64,000 nucleotides of DNA, from assembly GCF_029892485.1 (NCBI RefSeq), contig NZ_JARXVG010000014.1, positions 1-64,000 on the forward strand, read 5' to 3'. The position numbers were made by a program, and so were the translations under genes. The stretch's first letter is position 1, and every line of letters begins with the position of its first letter. This DNA comes from Variovorax boronicumulans (lineage in GTDB: Bacteria > Pseudomonadota > Gammaproteobacteria > Burkholderiales > Burkholderiaceae_C). Positions 62,843-64,000 of this stretch are shown here, in pieces. Under the pieces are notes generated by a model, which saw only the letters and a program-made list of their open reading frames with translations, was not told the DNA's origin and searched no databases.

Positions 62843-63148
62843 ATGCAAATCCATCGCCTGACCCCACTGAGCCGCCAAATCGCCTCGAAGATCAAGATCC
62901 GTGGCCAGGGCATGACCGAGTACCTCGTGATCCTGGGCCTCATCGCCATCGCCGCGATCGCCGTGTTCAGTTTCTTCGGCCAGACCATGCGCAACCAGGT
63001 CGCCGGCATGGCGCAGGAAGTGGGCGGCAAGACCGGCTCCGCCGAAGTCACCAAGGCGCAGGCCGCAGCCGGCAAGGCGTCCACCAACGCCGACGTCAAC
63101 ATGAACATGAGCACCTACACCAAGGGCGGTGCGGACGGCGCGAAGTAA
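62843..63148 (+). CDS. Flp-type pilin-like protein
   Basis: A 101-residue protein. The short, positively charged leader ends in GQGMTEY, which fits the Flp prepilin rule (cut after Gly, then Glu at +5 and Tyr at +6). It is followed by a hydrophobic stretch (LVILGLIAIAAIAVFSFF) and a polar tail. It is longer than most Flp pilins and the tail is Gly/Lys/Asn-rich. It begins a pilus-like locus with a TadG-like gene 16 bp downstream. It could be a major pilin or a pseudopilin; homology search is needed to separate these. Confidence 0.8.
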   Translation: MQIHRLTPLSRQIASKIKIRGQGMTEYLVILGLIAIAAIAVFSFFGQTMRNQVAGMAQEVGGKTGSAEVTKAQAAAGKASTNADVNMNMSTYTKGGADGAK

Positions 63149-63164
63149 CGCGATCGGCCACCGC

Positions 63165-64000
63165 GTGAGTCGGGCCGTGACTGTCGCTTCGAGGCCGTTC
63201 ACGACCGCCGCCCGCCAGTCGGGCCAGGCGATCGTGTACCTGGTGGCGATGCTGCCGATCATCTTCCTGAGCGTGCTGGTGGTCTACAACACCGCCACCG
63301 CCGCGCGCGAGAAGATGAAGCTGCAGAACACGGCCGACGCAACCACGTACAGCGCCAGTGTGCTCACGGCACGCGCGCTCAACTACATGGCCTACACCAA
63401 CCGCGCGATGGCCGCCAACGAGGCGAGCATCGCGACGCTGGCCAGCGTGCAGACCTCGATGGCCATGCTCATCACGAGCGCGGCCAACATCCAGGAGGGC
63501 CTGGTGGTCGCCGAGGCCATGAAGGGCATACGCAACCTGGAGCGCAGCCGCATCCCGGTCGTGGGCCCGATCTTCTTCCTGCAGTACCTGGGCAACCTGT
63601 TCAAGGCACAGCGCCTGCAGCGCACGGCCGACCGCATCGCCGGCTTCGTCGAGCCCTCGGCCAAGCCGCTGCAGATCGGGGCCGACATCCTTCGCGTGTT
63701 CAACCAGGGCATCTCGGCCAGCCAGGTCGCGATGCTCGTGGGCACGACGGCGCAGCTGCCGCAGCTGGTGAAGGACGTGGTCAACGCCAACGACCCCGAC
63801 GCCTCGGTCCCGCCGGCCGAGACCGCGATCTTCGTGGTCAAGTTCGTGGCCGACGTGGGGACCTATCTGAAGACCTACCACCAGTCGGGCAGTCTCGGAT
63901 TCGACGACGACGAGTACAACGAGGTGCTGCGCTTCGCGCATGCGGCGCAGGCCACGCGCGACGACTGGACCAAGAATCGCCGCTTCCTGCCCAACGTCCT
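63165..64000 (+). CDS. TadG-like pilus assembly protein (partial, cut by window end)
   Basis: The reading frame stays open from a GTG at 63165 (another at 63177 in frame) to the end. The N-terminus has TTAARQSGQAIVYLVAMLPIIF followed by a membrane segment (FLSVLVVYN), then NTADATTYSASVLTARALNYMAYTNRAMAANEAS, typical of TadE/TadG-like proteins of Flp pilus systems. The rest is a long polar region. At least 278 residues are visible; the stop is outside the window. No clear ribosome site is seen; the GTG start is tentative. Confidence 0.78.
   Translation, partial: MSRAVTVASRPFTTAARQSGQAIVYLVAMLPIIFLSVLVVYNTATAAREKMKLQNTADATTYSASVLTARALNYMAYTNRAMAANEASIATLASVQTSMAMLITSAANIQEGLVVAEAMKGIRNLERSRIPVVGPIFFLQYLGNLFKAQRLQRTADRIAGFVEPSAKPLQIGADILRVFNQGISASQVAMLVGTTAQLPQLVKDVVNANDPDASVPPAETAIFVVKFVADVGTYLKTYHQSGSLGFDDDEYNEVLRFAHAAQATRDDWTKNRRFLPNV

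Overview
The window looks like a core-chromosome segment of a high-GC betaproteobacterium of the Comamonadaceae, most like Variovorax. The grounds are the block leuS-lptE-holA-proA, the block argS-SPOR protein-dsbA-lptA-lptB-rpoN, the proteobacterial ATP-grasp GshA, a Bug-type periplasmic binding protein, a DUF2917 gene divergent from a GcvA-like LysR gene, and the hairpin repeats between genes. The taxon is an inference from gene content; no rRNA or marker search was possible. I saw no tRNA, rRNA, insertion sequence, prophage or CRISPR array, and base composition is even apart from a few AT-rich patches.

Layout. 1-4 kb: glycogen branching enzyme and a GH13 glucosidase (minus). 4-9 kb: a flavoprotein monooxygenase with a CMD/AhpD-type gene pair (plus), meeting an octopine-dehydrogenase-like gene and a Bug binding protein (minus). 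9-14.5 kb: leuS, lptE, holA, proA. 14.5-20.7 kb: gshA, kup and gshB on the plus strand, with a minus-strand deacetylase/NTF2-like pair between kup and gshB; gshA is preceded by a long imperfect palindrome. 20.6-25 kb: an iron-uptake unit (TonB receptor plus PepSY protein, with a Fur-box-like site) and a class II glutamine amidotransferase. 25-36 kb: a Leu/Ile/Val-type binding protein, two MFS transporters, a zinc metallopeptidase, a unit of DUF2917, PaaG-like hydratase, PPi-type phosphofructokinase and CWC protein, a LysR regulator, a fasciclin lipoprotein, and an unrecognised two-gene unit directly behind an intrinsic terminator. 36-43 kb: malate synthase G, a HisC-type aminotransferase, an IclR regulator divergent from HMG-CoA lyase and a CoA transferase with two near-identical palindromes between them, then a LysR gene. 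44-55 kb: DUF2214, a fused membrane/spermidine-synthase-like protein, a PsiF-like protein, argS, SPOR protein, dsbA, lptA, lptB, rpoN and a phospholipase D lipoprotein. 55-64 kb: LysE, two YceI proteins and cytochrome b561; a hybrid histidine kinase; an RlmL-like rRNA methyltransferase; a PIN protein; an AraC regulator; and the start of a Flp/Tad pilus locus that runs off the right end.

How genes work together. gshA and gshB encode both steps of glutathione synthesis around a K+ importer. lptE, lptA and lptB serve LPS transport. glcB and the HMG-CoA lyase/CoA-transferase pair serve C2 and acyl-CoA catabolism. The TonB receptor and PepSY protein form one transcription unit.

Most promising unexplained items: the unknown gene pair at 33940-34951 with a terminator 14 nt before its start codon; the roughly 160-nt palindrome before gshA; the duplicated operator between the IclR gene and the HMG-CoA lyase gene; and the KMGKS signature in LeuRS. 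Nothing here proves a new system.
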